A DNA stretch of 64,000 nt, from NCBI GenBank assembly GCA_964609245.1, contig CAZSSB010000010.1, positions 1 to 64,000 on the forward strand. The letters are read 5' to 3'. How positions within the stretch are numbered: position 1 is the stretch's first letter; the number at the start of each line of letters is the position of its first letter. Below the pieces are notes generated by a model. It ran no database searches. It saw nothing but the letters and a program-made list of their open reading frames with translations, and had not been told where the DNA came from. Position numbers and translations under genes: made by a program. Below, piece after piece: positions 16,966 through 24,296 of the stretch. Source of the DNA: JAFGCY01 sp964609245. Lineage in GTDB: Bacteria; 4484-113; JAFGCY01.

Positions 16966-16970
16966 CGGAC

Positions 16971-17225
16971 ATGGCACACAAGAAAGGACTGGGCAGCAGC
17001 CGCAACGGACGTGACAGCCAGGGCCAGCGCCGCGGCGTGAAGCGCTACGCCGGCCAGGTGGTGCGCAACGGCAACATCCTCGTGCGCCAGGTCGGGATGT
17101 CGATCGCCCCCGGCGAGTTCGTCGGGATGGGCAAGGACTACACGCTGTACTCGCTGAGGGACGGCGTGGTGCACTACAAGCTCCACCGTGGCAAGCGCAC
17201 CGCCTACGTGGTGCCGACCGCCTAG
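16971..17225 (+). CDS. rpmA: 50S ribosomal protein bL27
   Basis: 84 aa. Starts MAHKKGLGSSRNGRDSQGQR, with the conserved N-terminal basic tail that reaches the peptidyl-transferase centre, then GVKRYAGQVVRNGNILVRQ and GMGKDYTLYSLRDGVVHY. There is no N-terminal extension needing Prp-type cleavage of the kind seen in Firmicutes. Cotranscribed with rplU. Confidence 0.97.
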   Translation: MAHKKGLGSSRNGRDSQGQRRGVKRYAGQVVRNGNILVRQVGMSIAPGEFVGMGKDYTLYSLRDGVVHYKLHRGKRTAYVVPTA

Positions 17226-17285
17226 CCGGTATCGCTGCAACCGCTTCCTCAATGTCCCGTTCCGGATCCCGCCGCTGCGCTGCGC

Positions 17286-17291
17286 TACCAT
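17286..17291 (+). promoter_or_regulatory. TACCAT -10 candidate for the Obg-like gene
   Basis: TACCAT ends 7 bases before the GTG at 17299 (4 before the ATG at 17296). The same TACCAT plus GTG arrangement occurs at pyrD. It would give a leaderless obg-nadD transcript separate from rplU-rpmA. Confidence 0.4.
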
Positions 17292-17298
17292 CTAGATG

Positions 17299-18249
17299 GT
17301 GTTCATCGACGAATTAAGCATCGAGGCACAGGGCGGCCGCGGCGGCAACGGCTGTGTGCACTTCGCGCGGCGCAAATACCAGCCTCACGGCGGACCCGAC
17401 GGCGGCGACGGTGGCCGCGGTGGCAACGTCGTGATGGTGGGTGCGCGCAGCGTCGACTCCCTGGCTGGCCCGGGGCACAGGCGATGCCGGGCGGAGGCCG
17501 GAGGGGCCGGCGAGGGGAATCTGCGTCACGGCGCGGCGGGCGCCGACGTGATGCTGGAAGTGCCGCTGGGGACGCTGGCATACGCCATGCCTGCAGGCCG
17601 CGAGCTGGGATCGGTGACCAGCAATGGCCAGCAATTGGTGCTGGCACGTGGCGGTCGGGGCGGTAAGGGGAATCCGCACTTCGCGACGGGCGGCCGGCGT
17701 TCGCCCAAGGATGCCGAAGCCGGCAAAGAAGGTCAGCGGGGAGAGTGCCTGCTGCGCTATCGAATCTACGCGGACACCGCACTGGTTGAGCCGGTGCTGG
17801 AGCATTCGCGGCTGCTGCTGCCGCAGCTGACCGGACGATCCTTCGCCGACACCGACTGGACGCTGTACCGTCGCAAGCCGCGCTGGGTGCGCGTCGAGCA
17901 CGAATACCGGCACTACGATATCGCGTATCTTCCGGCCGAGGCTCTGGACGACGGCGAACTGGCTCTGCAGTTCATTGCGCACCTCTACTGGGCCCAGTCG
18001 ATCGTGGTGAACCTGCTGCCGCTGGAGGAGCTGGCCGGGGAGTACTGGGCCGGTCTGAGCCGGGCCTTGCACGATCTGCCCCTGCGGCGCTGCAGGTCGC
18101 TCACGGTGCTGGCAGGCGACGAGGCATTCGAGCCCTGGACACTCGATACCGAGGAGGAAGCAGCGGAAGTGCGGTGCCTGGCGGTCGGACCGCGGGATGA
18201 CAGCCATGCCGTCCTTGCTGCACAATTGAGCGGTGGCGCAGTCAGCTGA
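17299..18249 (+). CDS. Obg-like protein with a degenerate, non-GTPase G domain
   Basis: 316 aa from GTG (MFIDELSI matches the family start MFVDE); an ATG 3 bases upstream is possible. Residues 1 to about 155 are a clear Obg fold: GGRGGNGCVHFARRKY, GGPDGGDGGRGGNV, ARGGRGGKGNPHFAT, EGQRGECLLRYRI. From residue 157 it aligns to the Obg G domain, but all nucleotide motifs are lost. The P-loop position (normally GxPNxGKS) reads EPVLEHSR (164-171), the DxPG position reads YLPAEA (210-215), and NKxD reads AGDE (272-275). LALQFIAHLY still matches Obg's LGHxFLRHIE. The C-terminal OCT domain is absent. It sits in the canonical rplU-rpmA-obg-nadD locus and overlaps nadD by 17 bases, so this is the obg locus rather than a stray paralog. 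The frame is intact, so it is probably a functional pseudo-GTPase. Confidence 0.85.
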   Translation: MFIDELSIEAQGGRGGNGCVHFARRKYQPHGGPDGGDGGRGGNVVMVGARSVDSLAGPGHRRCRAEAGGAGEGNLRHGAAGADVMLEVPLGTLAYAMPAGRELGSVTSNGQQLVLARGGRGGKGNPHFATGGRRSPKDAEAGKEGQRGECLLRYRIYADTALVEPVLEHSRLLLPQLTGRSFADTDWTLYRRKPRWVRVEHEYRHYDIAYLPAEALDDGELALQFIAHLYWAQSIVVNLLPLEELAGEYWAGLSRALHDLPLRRCRSLTVLAGDEAFEPWTLDTEEEAAEVRCLAVGPRDDSHAVLAAQLSGGAVS

Positions 18250-18844
18250 TCGACTCGGGCTAGTTGGTGGGACATTTAGCCCGCCCCACATCGCGCATCT
18301 GCTGATGGCCCAGGAAGCCTGGTACCGGCTGAGCCTGGCGCAGGTGGCGTTCGTGCCGGCGGCGCGCAACCCCCTTAAGGACGACCCGCGGGATGAGACG
18401 ACGGATGCCCACCGGCTGAACATGCTGAGGCTCGCCGTCGGGGACGACGCGCGGTTCAGGGTCGATCCCACCGAGCTGCGCCGGGGCGGGCTGAGCTACA
18501 CGATCGACACGCTCAGGCGCTATGCGGATAAGTACGAGCCCGGTGAGCTCTATTCAGTGATGGGCAGCGATGCGGCCCTCACGCTGCCGCAGTGGAAGGA
18601 CGTGGAGCTCTATGGCGGGCTGTGCACGGTAGTCGTCTGCAACCGGCCGGGCGAGGCGGACTTCTCTCAGGGGCTGCCGGCGGAAATGCGGTCGCTGGGT
18701 CTGCGCTTCGAGTTCATGCCGCTGCCGCCGCTGGACGTGTCCGCCACCGAGATTCGCCGGCGCGTCCGTCAGGGGAAGCCCGTACGCTACTTCGTGCCGG
18801 ACAGCGTGGCGGGTTACATCCACGAGCACGGCGTCTACCGCTAA
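18233..18844 (+). CDS. nadD: Nicotinate-nucleotide adenylyltransferase
   Basis: 203 aa. The nucleotidyltransferase motif GGTFSPPHIAH (family GGTFDPxHxGH, with D replaced by S) is at residues about 12-22; the second signature SATEIRRRV lies near residue 170. It converts nicotinate mononucleotide to deamido-NAD with ATP, a core NAD step. The GTG start overlaps the Obg-like gene by 17 bases, indicating translational coupling. The length is typical. Confidence 0.93.
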   Translation: MAQSADRLGLVGGTFSPPHIAHLLMAQEAWYRLSLAQVAFVPAARNPLKDDPRDETTDAHRLNMLRLAVGDDARFRVDPTELRRGGLSYTIDTLRRYADKYEPGELYSVMGSDAALTLPQWKDVELYGGLCTVVVCNRPGEADFSQGLPAEMRSLGLRFEFMPLPPLDVSATEIRRRVRQGKPVRYFVPDSVAGYIHEHGVYR

Positions 18845-18870
18845 GTCGGGGCGCTGGTCGAGACGCAGTG

Positions 18871-19692
18871 CTAGTAAGCCAGATCCTTCAGCTCGTTGGG
18901 GCTAACCTCCCAAACGGCAGCGAGCGCCTTCACGGCATCGCGCTTGGTGAGACCCGCTTCCTGCAGACGATTCAGTGCGGCGGCGAGTTGGACTTCATCG
19001 TGGGGCGCCTCCTGCTCGGGTGCGGCAGCCACCGCCACGGTGAACTCGCCGATGGCCGGGACGCTGTCACGCAGCGCCGGCCAGCCGGCGGCGGTAAACA
19101 GCTCCAGTTGCTCGTGGAGCTTGGTCATCTCGCGCCCGAGGATCAGTTCCCGCTCCGGCTCGACGGCGGCGCAGATCTCGTCAAGAACTGCGTGAACACG
19201 GTGCGGTGACTCGAAGAAGAAGCAGGGCTCCTCCGAGGCGGCGAGCAGTGCGGCGAAGCGGGCGCGGTCGCCATCCTTGCGCGGCGGGAAGCCCACGAAG
19301 CGAAAGCGGTTGTCCACGAACGGACAGGCCGCCAGCAACGTACCGACGGAGCTCCCGCCGGGCACTACGGTGGGCTTGTAGCCGGCTTGCCAGGCGGCGC
19401 GGACCAATCTGCGACCGGGATCGCTGACGCCGGGCATGCCGGCATCGCTAGCGAAGCCGACGCGCCGTCCGGCGTTGAGGGCCTCGATGGCCTGTTGTAG
19501 CCGGCCCTCGCCGTGATCGTCGGACAGCGACCGCAGCGGGACGCTCAGTCCGAGGAAGGAGAGCAGCTTGCCCGTGACCCGTGTGTCCTCGCAGAACAGC
19601 ACGTCCAGATGCGTCAGCGTCTCACGGGCCCGCGGGCTTAAGTCGCTGAGATTGCCGATCGGCGTGCCAATCAGATAGAGCTGCCCGCGCAT
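18871..19692 (-). CDS. rsmI: 16S rRNA 2'-O-methyltransferase RsmI
   Basis: 273 aa. It opens GQLYLIGTPIGNLSDLSPRA, the family signature, with the tetrapyrrole-methylase-fold motifs CEDTRVT, ASDAGMPGVSDPG and VPGGSSVGTLLA; the C-terminal region LTKRDAVKALAAVW matches the RsmI HTH-like tail. It methylates C1402 of 16S rRNA using SAM. Convergent with nadD. A perfect TATAAT ends 6 bases before the ATG, so it is probably leaderless. Confidence 0.95.
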   Translation of the reverse strand: MRGQLYLIGTPIGNLSDLSPRARETLTHLDVLFCEDTRVTGKLLSFLGLSVPLRSLSDDHGEGRLQQAIEALNAGRRVGFASDAGMPGVSDPGRRLVRAAWQAGYKPTVVPGGSSVGTLLAACPFVDNRFRFVGFPPRKDGDRARFAALLAASEEPCFFFESPHRVHAVLDEICAAVEPERELILGREMTKLHEQLELFTAAGWPALRDSVPAIGEFTVAVAAAPEQEAPHDEVQLAAALNRLQEAGLTKRDAVKALAAVWEVSPNELKDLAY

Positions 19693-19698
19693 GCGGGG

Positions 19699-19704
19699 AT
19701 TATA
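19699..19704 (-). promoter_or_regulatory. TATAAT -10, leaderless start of rsmI
   Basis: Perfect TATAAT on the minus strand, 6 bases before the ATG at 19692. Confidence 0.6.
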
Positions 19705-19730
19705 CGCTGCCGGCAGTGAACACGCGCGTG

Positions 19731-21515
19731 CTAGCCGATGTCCACCGGCAGGTGGGTTCCGCCGCCGCCTTCTTCGTACTCCTCCAGTTCCGCCGCTTCC
19801 TCCGCTCCTTCCACGAAGCGCTTGAGGATCAGGCCGTCGTGGGCCGGTACGGTGACCGAGCCTTCCTCGATGGCGCCGTTGTTGATCTCGGGCGCCTGGG
19901 TGCCTCGCAGGCGCTGCCAGATGCCGGGCGGCAGTGGCACGGTAGCTTCCTCACCGAGCGGGTTGCAGATTACGAAGCCGTTCTCGAACTCGCGGCCCCA
20001 GGCACCCCAGTCCTTGTTCTTGGAGGAAGTGAGCAGTTTCTGCACGTCGCTGATCGGCTGGCCCAGGTAGCCGCGGCCCTTGCGATTGCCGCTCATGCAG
20101 TTGTCGAACTCGTCGAACCACAGCAGGCCGAGCTGACCGTGGCCGTCGGTGTGGACGACGTAGACGTAGTAGACGCCGGCCAGCAGGGCGCTGGTGATGC
20201 CCCAGCGCATCTTCTGGTAGTTGGGGTGGTAGCGGTCGATCGTCTCGGGATTGGCCAGCTCGGGATGACCCAGCAGGTCGAGGTCCGTCTCCAGGTCGCA
20301 GGTCTCCACGTGGGTGTAGTTGGGCAGGCTGGCGCGGTTGACGAACTCCACTATGCCGCCGCGCTCCTCATCCTCGTGGCCGAAGAAGAAGCGGTGCCAG
20401 TACTTGGTCAGGCCGTCGGTGCCCTCGTAGTCCCAGGTGGCCCACTGGTTGTGGGGCCAGGACATGAAGCACTCGCCCTCGTACTCCTCGTAGCGGCGGT
20501 CGCGGCAGTTGTTGCGCACCAGGGCCTTGTCCGGGTAGGTGTCGCGGAACAGCGCGGTGACGCGATCGATGCCGGCCTTCCACTTGGCGTCCAGTTCATC
20601 GAAGGGATCGGGCGAATTGTCGTGGTCGAGGTCGATCGAGCGGGCGTCGGCCCACATCACCCAGCTGATCGTATCAGCCATCAGGTCGAAGCAGAAGCCG
20701 TCCTGGTCGCCGTCGATGTACCAGAACCAGTCGGCGGCCTTGCGGCGGCTCATGCGGAAGCTGTACTCGCTGAACAGCTCCGGTCCCCGGGCCCCGTGCA
20801 GCTCGGCCGTCGGGCAGTCATCGGTGAGGTTGAAGAAGTAGCTGCCGGCCCAGAAGCGCAGGATCGGGGCGATGCGGGCGCCGGCGGGATGAGCCTTGGC
20901 CTTGGTGCCGTTCATCCCGCGCTCGACGGTGATGGTGCGGGTTTTCGGGTCCACGGCGAGGACGCTCATAATCTCGCCCTCGACCAGCACATCGCGGTCG
21001 GCCGTCTCGGTGCCGGGGCGGAAGATATCCCACTCCGTGGGCTTGCCGCCCTTGGAGGGCCCGCTCATCCGCCAGGTGGAGACTTTGATCACCTTCTGAC
21101 GGCGGCCGACCTCCTCGGCCAGCGTCGAGCCCGCCTCGGTCAGATACCACTTGTCGGGCCAGTCCGGCATGTACGGATTGCTCTTGCGCGTTCCCCCATA
21201 GAGGGCCGAGTGTCGCAGAACCGAATTGGTGAAGTAGGTCAGCAGCTTGATGTTCGGATTGCGGATGCGCAGGGCTTGGGCAAAGGTGCCGCGCGTGGGA
21301 TCGTCGTAGAGCGGGACCTGGAAGTTGCCGACCGCCACGTCGTAGCGCGCGCAATCCTCCAGCGGGCTGGACCAGAAGCTGGGATGCCACATCGCCAGCC
21401 TGGGAAAGTCCGGCCCGTCCAGCACGCGAACCTCAGTGCTTTCGTAGGCAGTAGGCTGCACGGGACCGAGAAGCAGCAGGGAGGCGAAGACAGCGATTCC
21501 AAACGCAGTACGCAT
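19731..21515 (-). CDS. Secreted TIM-barrel-like putative glycoside hydrolase (GHL15-like)
   Basis: 594 aa from the ATG at 21515; an upstream ATG would add 13 residues before the signal. Signal peptide about 1-22 (FGIAVFASLLLLGPVQP). Features resemble hypothetical glycoside hydrolase family 15: an early LAMWHPSFW strand, then NPNIKLLTYFT, a barrel strand with acidic residues (DGFCFDLMADTISW), and late strands with SALLAGVYYVYV and LLWFDEFDN. A small C-terminal beta domain (FVICNPLGEEATVPLPPG) fits this group. Candidate acidic residues are present but I cannot name the catalytic pair, and substrate is unknown. TATGAT lies 6 bases before the ATG, giving it its own promoter after the polyferredoxin gene. 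The tail is acidic (EEAAELEEYEEG). Confidence 0.5.
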   Translation of the reverse strand: MRTAFGIAVFASLLLLGPVQPTAYESTEVRVLDGPDFPRLAMWHPSFWSSPLEDCARYDVAVGNFQVPLYDDPTRGTFAQALRIRNPNIKLLTYFTNSVLRHSALYGGTRKSNPYMPDWPDKWYLTEAGSTLAEEVGRRQKVIKVSTWRMSGPSKGGKPTEWDIFRPGTETADRDVLVEGEIMSVLAVDPKTRTITVERGMNGTKAKAHPAGARIAPILRFWAGSYFFNLTDDCPTAELHGARGPELFSEYSFRMSRRKAADWFWYIDGDQDGFCFDLMADTISWVMWADARSIDLDHDNSPDPFDELDAKWKAGIDRVTALFRDTYPDKALVRNNCRDRRYEEYEGECFMSWPHNQWATWDYEGTDGLTKYWHRFFFGHEDEERGGIVEFVNRASLPNYTHVETCDLETDLDLLGHPELANPETIDRYHPNYQKMRWGITSALLAGVYYVYVVHTDGHGQLGLLWFDEFDNCMSGNRKGRGYLGQPISDVQKLLTSSKNKDWGAWGREFENGFVICNPLGEEATVPLPPGIWQRLRGTQAPEINNGAIEEGSVTVPAHDGLILKRFVEGAEEAAELEEYEEGGGGTHLPVDIG

Positions 21516-21521
21516 GGGCCA

Positions 21522-21527
21522 ATCATA
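21522..21527 (-). promoter_or_regulatory. TATGAT -10, leaderless start
   Basis: TATGAT on the minus strand, 6 bases before the ATG at 21515. Confidence 0.5.
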
Positions 21528-21559
21528 CAATGCGCGTGCTCGGGCGACGAACAAGATCC

Positions 21560-23311
21560 CTAGGGGTAATCGCCGTAGCCACCGCCCATCCCGCTGCCGT
21601 AGCCCGCCTCGTACTCACCATTGGCGTCGTCGTAGGCCGGGCCCGGCGGACGCCGGTAGACGCGGACGGCGGCAAGCCCGGGCACCGGGCAGACGCGCTC
21701 GCAGATGCCGCAGCCGGTGCAGAGCTGCTCGTCTACGATTGGCCGCAACAGCTCCATTGGCTCGCCATCGGGGCCGTCGATCATCCGCCGCTGGTACTTG
21801 ATCGACTTGTCGGCGGTTGGGCAGTGCTCCTCGCAGACCGCGCAGTTGTGGTTGGTGATGTAGGGGATGCAGCGCATTTTGTCGATGACCGCCACCCCCA
21901 TCCGGAACTGCTGTTTCTCCTCCAGCGGCAGGTTGGGAATCGCGCCCGTGGGGCAGACCTGGCCGCAGAGGTTGCAGTTCCACTCGCACTCGCCGAGACG
22001 GGAGATCAGGCGTGGCGTCCAGAGCGCGGACAGGCCGGCCTCGGTCAGCGCGGGTTGCAGCCCGTTGGTCAGGCAGACTTTCAGGCACTGGCCGCACTTG
22101 ATGCACAGCTCGTTGAAACGTGCTTCGTCCTCGCCGACGCCCGGTGGCCGGATGAAATCCAGGGGCAGCTCCGTGCGGTTGTCGAAAAGCCGCAGAGCCG
22201 GATAGGCGATGAGCCCCAGTGCCGCGTACTCCAGCATCAGCCGGCGCGAGATGTGCGCTGGCGGCAGCTCTCCGCTGATGCGGGCACGATAGGAGGTCCT
22301 GGCCGGCGCCGGGCCAGTGGCAACGTCAGGCTTGACCGCAGCCGCGGTGGGGTCAGTGGCCGCAGAGGACGCAGCGGCGGAGATCGACTTGGCGTTGGGC
22401 AGGAAGCTGATCCGCCCCGGCGCGCAGTGGTCGATGCACTCCATGCAGTAGAAGCAGTCGTGCTCCCCAGTCCCGCCGAAGTGGCAGGCCTGCTCGCAGC
22501 TCAGGCAGTAGGCGCAGTCAGGGTTGATGCGGCGGCGCAGGGGGTGGAAGCGGTAGGTCAGGCGCAGCAGCGCGCCGAGCGGGCAGATGTAGCGGCACCA
22601 GAAGCGGCGCTGGAAAAACTCCAGGCCGAAGATCACCGCCGCGAACAGCAGAAACAGCACGGTGTCGGTGTATACAGGCTCCTGGGACACCGAGAACCAG
22701 GCGTTGTAGCCGTCCTGGACGGGATGCCACCACTCCGCCATGTAGAAGGCCGAATCCAGGTTGTTGTAGAGCAGGCGCAGCGGGCCGTCGATGATGGGCA
22801 GGACCGCGACGGTGAGAAACTTGAAGCTGAAGACGATCGGATCAAGAACCCAGAGCAGCGGGCTGCCCAGCAGTGTCAGTACGAGCAGGGTGATCAGCAA
22901 GTACAGATCGAAGTTGGCCGGCAGGACAGAGCGCTGGCGGGGCCTCGATCGGGCGGTGGAAGCCTGGTCTGTCGCGGGACCGAGCCGGCTGCGATTGAAC
23001 AGCTTCAGCCGCCCGCGGATACCGCTGACCAGATCGAGCATCGCGCCCAGCGGGCACAGCCAGCCACAAAAGATGCGCGAGACGGCGAACAGGAGAACGA
23101 GTGCGACGAGCGCCCAGATCCAGTGCGGAATCCCGTTGCCGCTGAGCAACAGGTAGAGGTGCGTGAGAGGATCGAGCTGAAACAGCAAATCGGGACGCCA
23201 GCTGACCTCCAGGGGATAAACCAGCCCGAGGAAATACGCGCCGACCAGCAGGAAAGCGAACACCTGGACGATGACGCGGAGCGTCTTCCAGCTGAAGCGG
23301 CGACGTTTCAT
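21560..23311 (-). CDS. NapH/NosR-like membrane polyferredoxin
   Basis: 583 aa. The N-terminal half has about five membrane helices carrying two CxxxCP motifs (FCGWLCPLGAM and WCRYICPLGALL), the NapH/NosR signature. A double-cluster ferredoxin follows (CAYCLSCEQAC, CFYCMECIDHC), then a twin-arginine-like membrane hairpin (ISRRLMLEYAALGLIAYPA) and a second ferredoxin block (CIKCGQCLKVC, CNLCGQVCPTG, CAVCEEHCPT, CTGCGICERVCPV). It is probably an electron conduit between the membrane or quinone pool and periplasmic or cytoplasmic clusters. The ATG overlaps the DUF362 stop (ATGA), so it is last in the five-gene operon. The C-terminus is Gly/Tyr-rich. Confidence 0.9.
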   Translation of the reverse strand: MKRRRFSWKTLRVIVQVFAFLLVGAYFLGLVYPLEVSWRPDLLFQLDPLTHLYLLLSGNGIPHWIWALVALVLLFAVSRIFCGWLCPLGAMLDLVSGIRGRLKLFNRSRLGPATDQASTARSRPRQRSVLPANFDLYLLITLLVLTLLGSPLLWVLDPIVFSFKFLTVAVLPIIDGPLRLLYNNLDSAFYMAEWWHPVQDGYNAWFSVSQEPVYTDTVLFLLFAAVIFGLEFFQRRFWCRYICPLGALLRLTYRFHPLRRRINPDCAYCLSCEQACHFGGTGEHDCFYCMECIDHCAPGRISFLPNAKSISAAASSAATDPTAAAVKPDVATGPAPARTSYRARISGELPPAHISRRLMLEYAALGLIAYPALRLFDNRTELPLDFIRPPGVGEDEARFNELCIKCGQCLKVCLTNGLQPALTEAGLSALWTPRLISRLGECEWNCNLCGQVCPTGAIPNLPLEEKQQFRMGVAVIDKMRCIPYITNHNCAVCEEHCPTADKSIKYQRRMIDGPDGEPMELLRPIVDEQLCTGCGICERVCPVPGLAAVRVYRRPPGPAYDDANGEYEAGYGSGMGGGYGDYP

Positions 23312-24255
23312 GCCTTGATGCGGCTGACCGGTATCTTGGCGGGATCGAGTTCGGCGTAGCCACGATCGCCCAGGATGTGCAGGTAGCCGATGTCGGCCGG
23401 CTTCTGGGCGAAGAGCGACGTGGCCAGGGCGTCCACCTCGGCGGGATTGACTCCCGCGATGACGGTGTTCTCCCAGCGGACGTCCTTGAGACTGCCGCCC
23501 GTCGGGCCGTGACGCAGCAGGATGCGTGAGGCATCGAGGATGCACAGCGCGTGGGGCACCATCATTGTCAGGTCGGCGATCGCGTCGTGCAGCTTCTGAT
23601 GCATGAAGCCGCGATCCTTCACCAGGCCCATCAGGTTCTTGCAGCACATCGTGAGCTGCGCGCCGCCGTGGTGCTTGGCCACCGGCACGTTGATCACCAC
23701 GTCGGAATCGTCGACCAGCCGGTAGACGTCGGCGGACTTCAGGTGGGTGCAGCCGGTTACGGCCTGGCGCGCTCGCCAGCCCTTGGGATTAATCACCTCG
23801 AACCGCGCCGGGCTGTCTTCCACCATCTCGCCGATGCCCGACTTGTCGAGGCAGACGCGGATGTCATTGCAGGGGTTGCAGAACGCGGTGATGCTCTTGG
23901 CCCCCGCCGCATCGCATTGCTCGATGACCGCGCGCAGCACCTCGGGGTGGGTGTTCGCGCACTGCTCCATGGTCCGGGCCCAGCCGACGTTGGGCAACAG
24001 GGCCACACGCTGGCCCTTCTTGACGAAGCGGCCGATGCCGCCGAGCTTCTCGATCGCCGCGACCGTGGCTTTGTACGGGTCCTTGCCTTCGACCCAGACA
24101 TTGCGGACCGCCGCCTGCGGTGCGGCGTGGGCGCTGGGCACGCTGCTGCCCGTAGTGATCCGTGACCACAGCGCGTGGCCCGCGCTGCCGGCACCGAGCG
24201 CGGCTCCCCCCAGACCCAGCAGTTTCGCGATGAAGTTCCGGCGGCTGTCAGACAT
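23308..24255 (-). CDS. DUF362 protein with Tat signal
   Basis: 315 aa from the ATG at 24255, chosen because AGGGAG lies 6 bases upstream and the peptide begins MSDSRRNFIAKLLGLGGAAL, a twin-arginine signal. The body is a DUF362 domain: KGQRVALLPNVGWAR, FCNPCNDIRVCLDKSG, VVINVPVAKHHGGAQ, CCKNLMGLVKDR. The two CNP/CND-region cysteines and the MCCKN cysteines could hold a cofactor, but there is no CxxCxxC ferredoxin motif. Tat export suggests folding with a cofactor before secretion. The family function is unestablished. Cotranscribed with the polyferredoxin (ATGA overlap), suggesting a redox partnership. Confidence 0.9.
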   Translation of the reverse strand: MSDSRRNFIAKLLGLGGAALGAGSAGHALWSRITTGSSVPSAHAAPQAAVRNVWVEGKDPYKATVAAIEKLGGIGRFVKKGQRVALLPNVGWARTMEQCANTHPEVLRAVIEQCDAAGAKSITAFCNPCNDIRVCLDKSGIGEMVEDSPARFEVINPKGWRARQAVTGCTHLKSADVYRLVDDSDVVINVPVAKHHGGAQLTMCCKNLMGLVKDRGFMHQKLHDAIADLTMMVPHALCILDASRILLRHGPTGGSLKDVRWENTVIAGVNPAEVDALATSLFAQKPADIGYLHILGDRGYAELDPAKIPVSRIKA

Positions 24256-24296
24256 GCGCATCTCCCTGCCACGCCAGTCGTCGTTTTCGGCGCGCG

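Noticed and set aside
17299..18249. Annotating the Obg-like gene as a frameshifted pseudogene
   Set aside because: The frame is intact for 316 codons and residual G-domain strands align without a shift; the motifs are substituted rather than out of frame.
19716..21563. 615-codon open frame on the plus strand opposite the secreted TIM-barrel-like gene
   Set aside because: It mirrors the minus-strand gene, has low-complexity Val/Ala/Gly-rich content and no family motif. Long antisense frames are expected in GC-rich DNA.
21530..23359. 609-codon plus-strand frame opposite the polyferredoxin
   Set aside because: The opposite strand carries multiple ferredoxin motifs; this frame is a repetitive Gln/Arg/Glu shadow.
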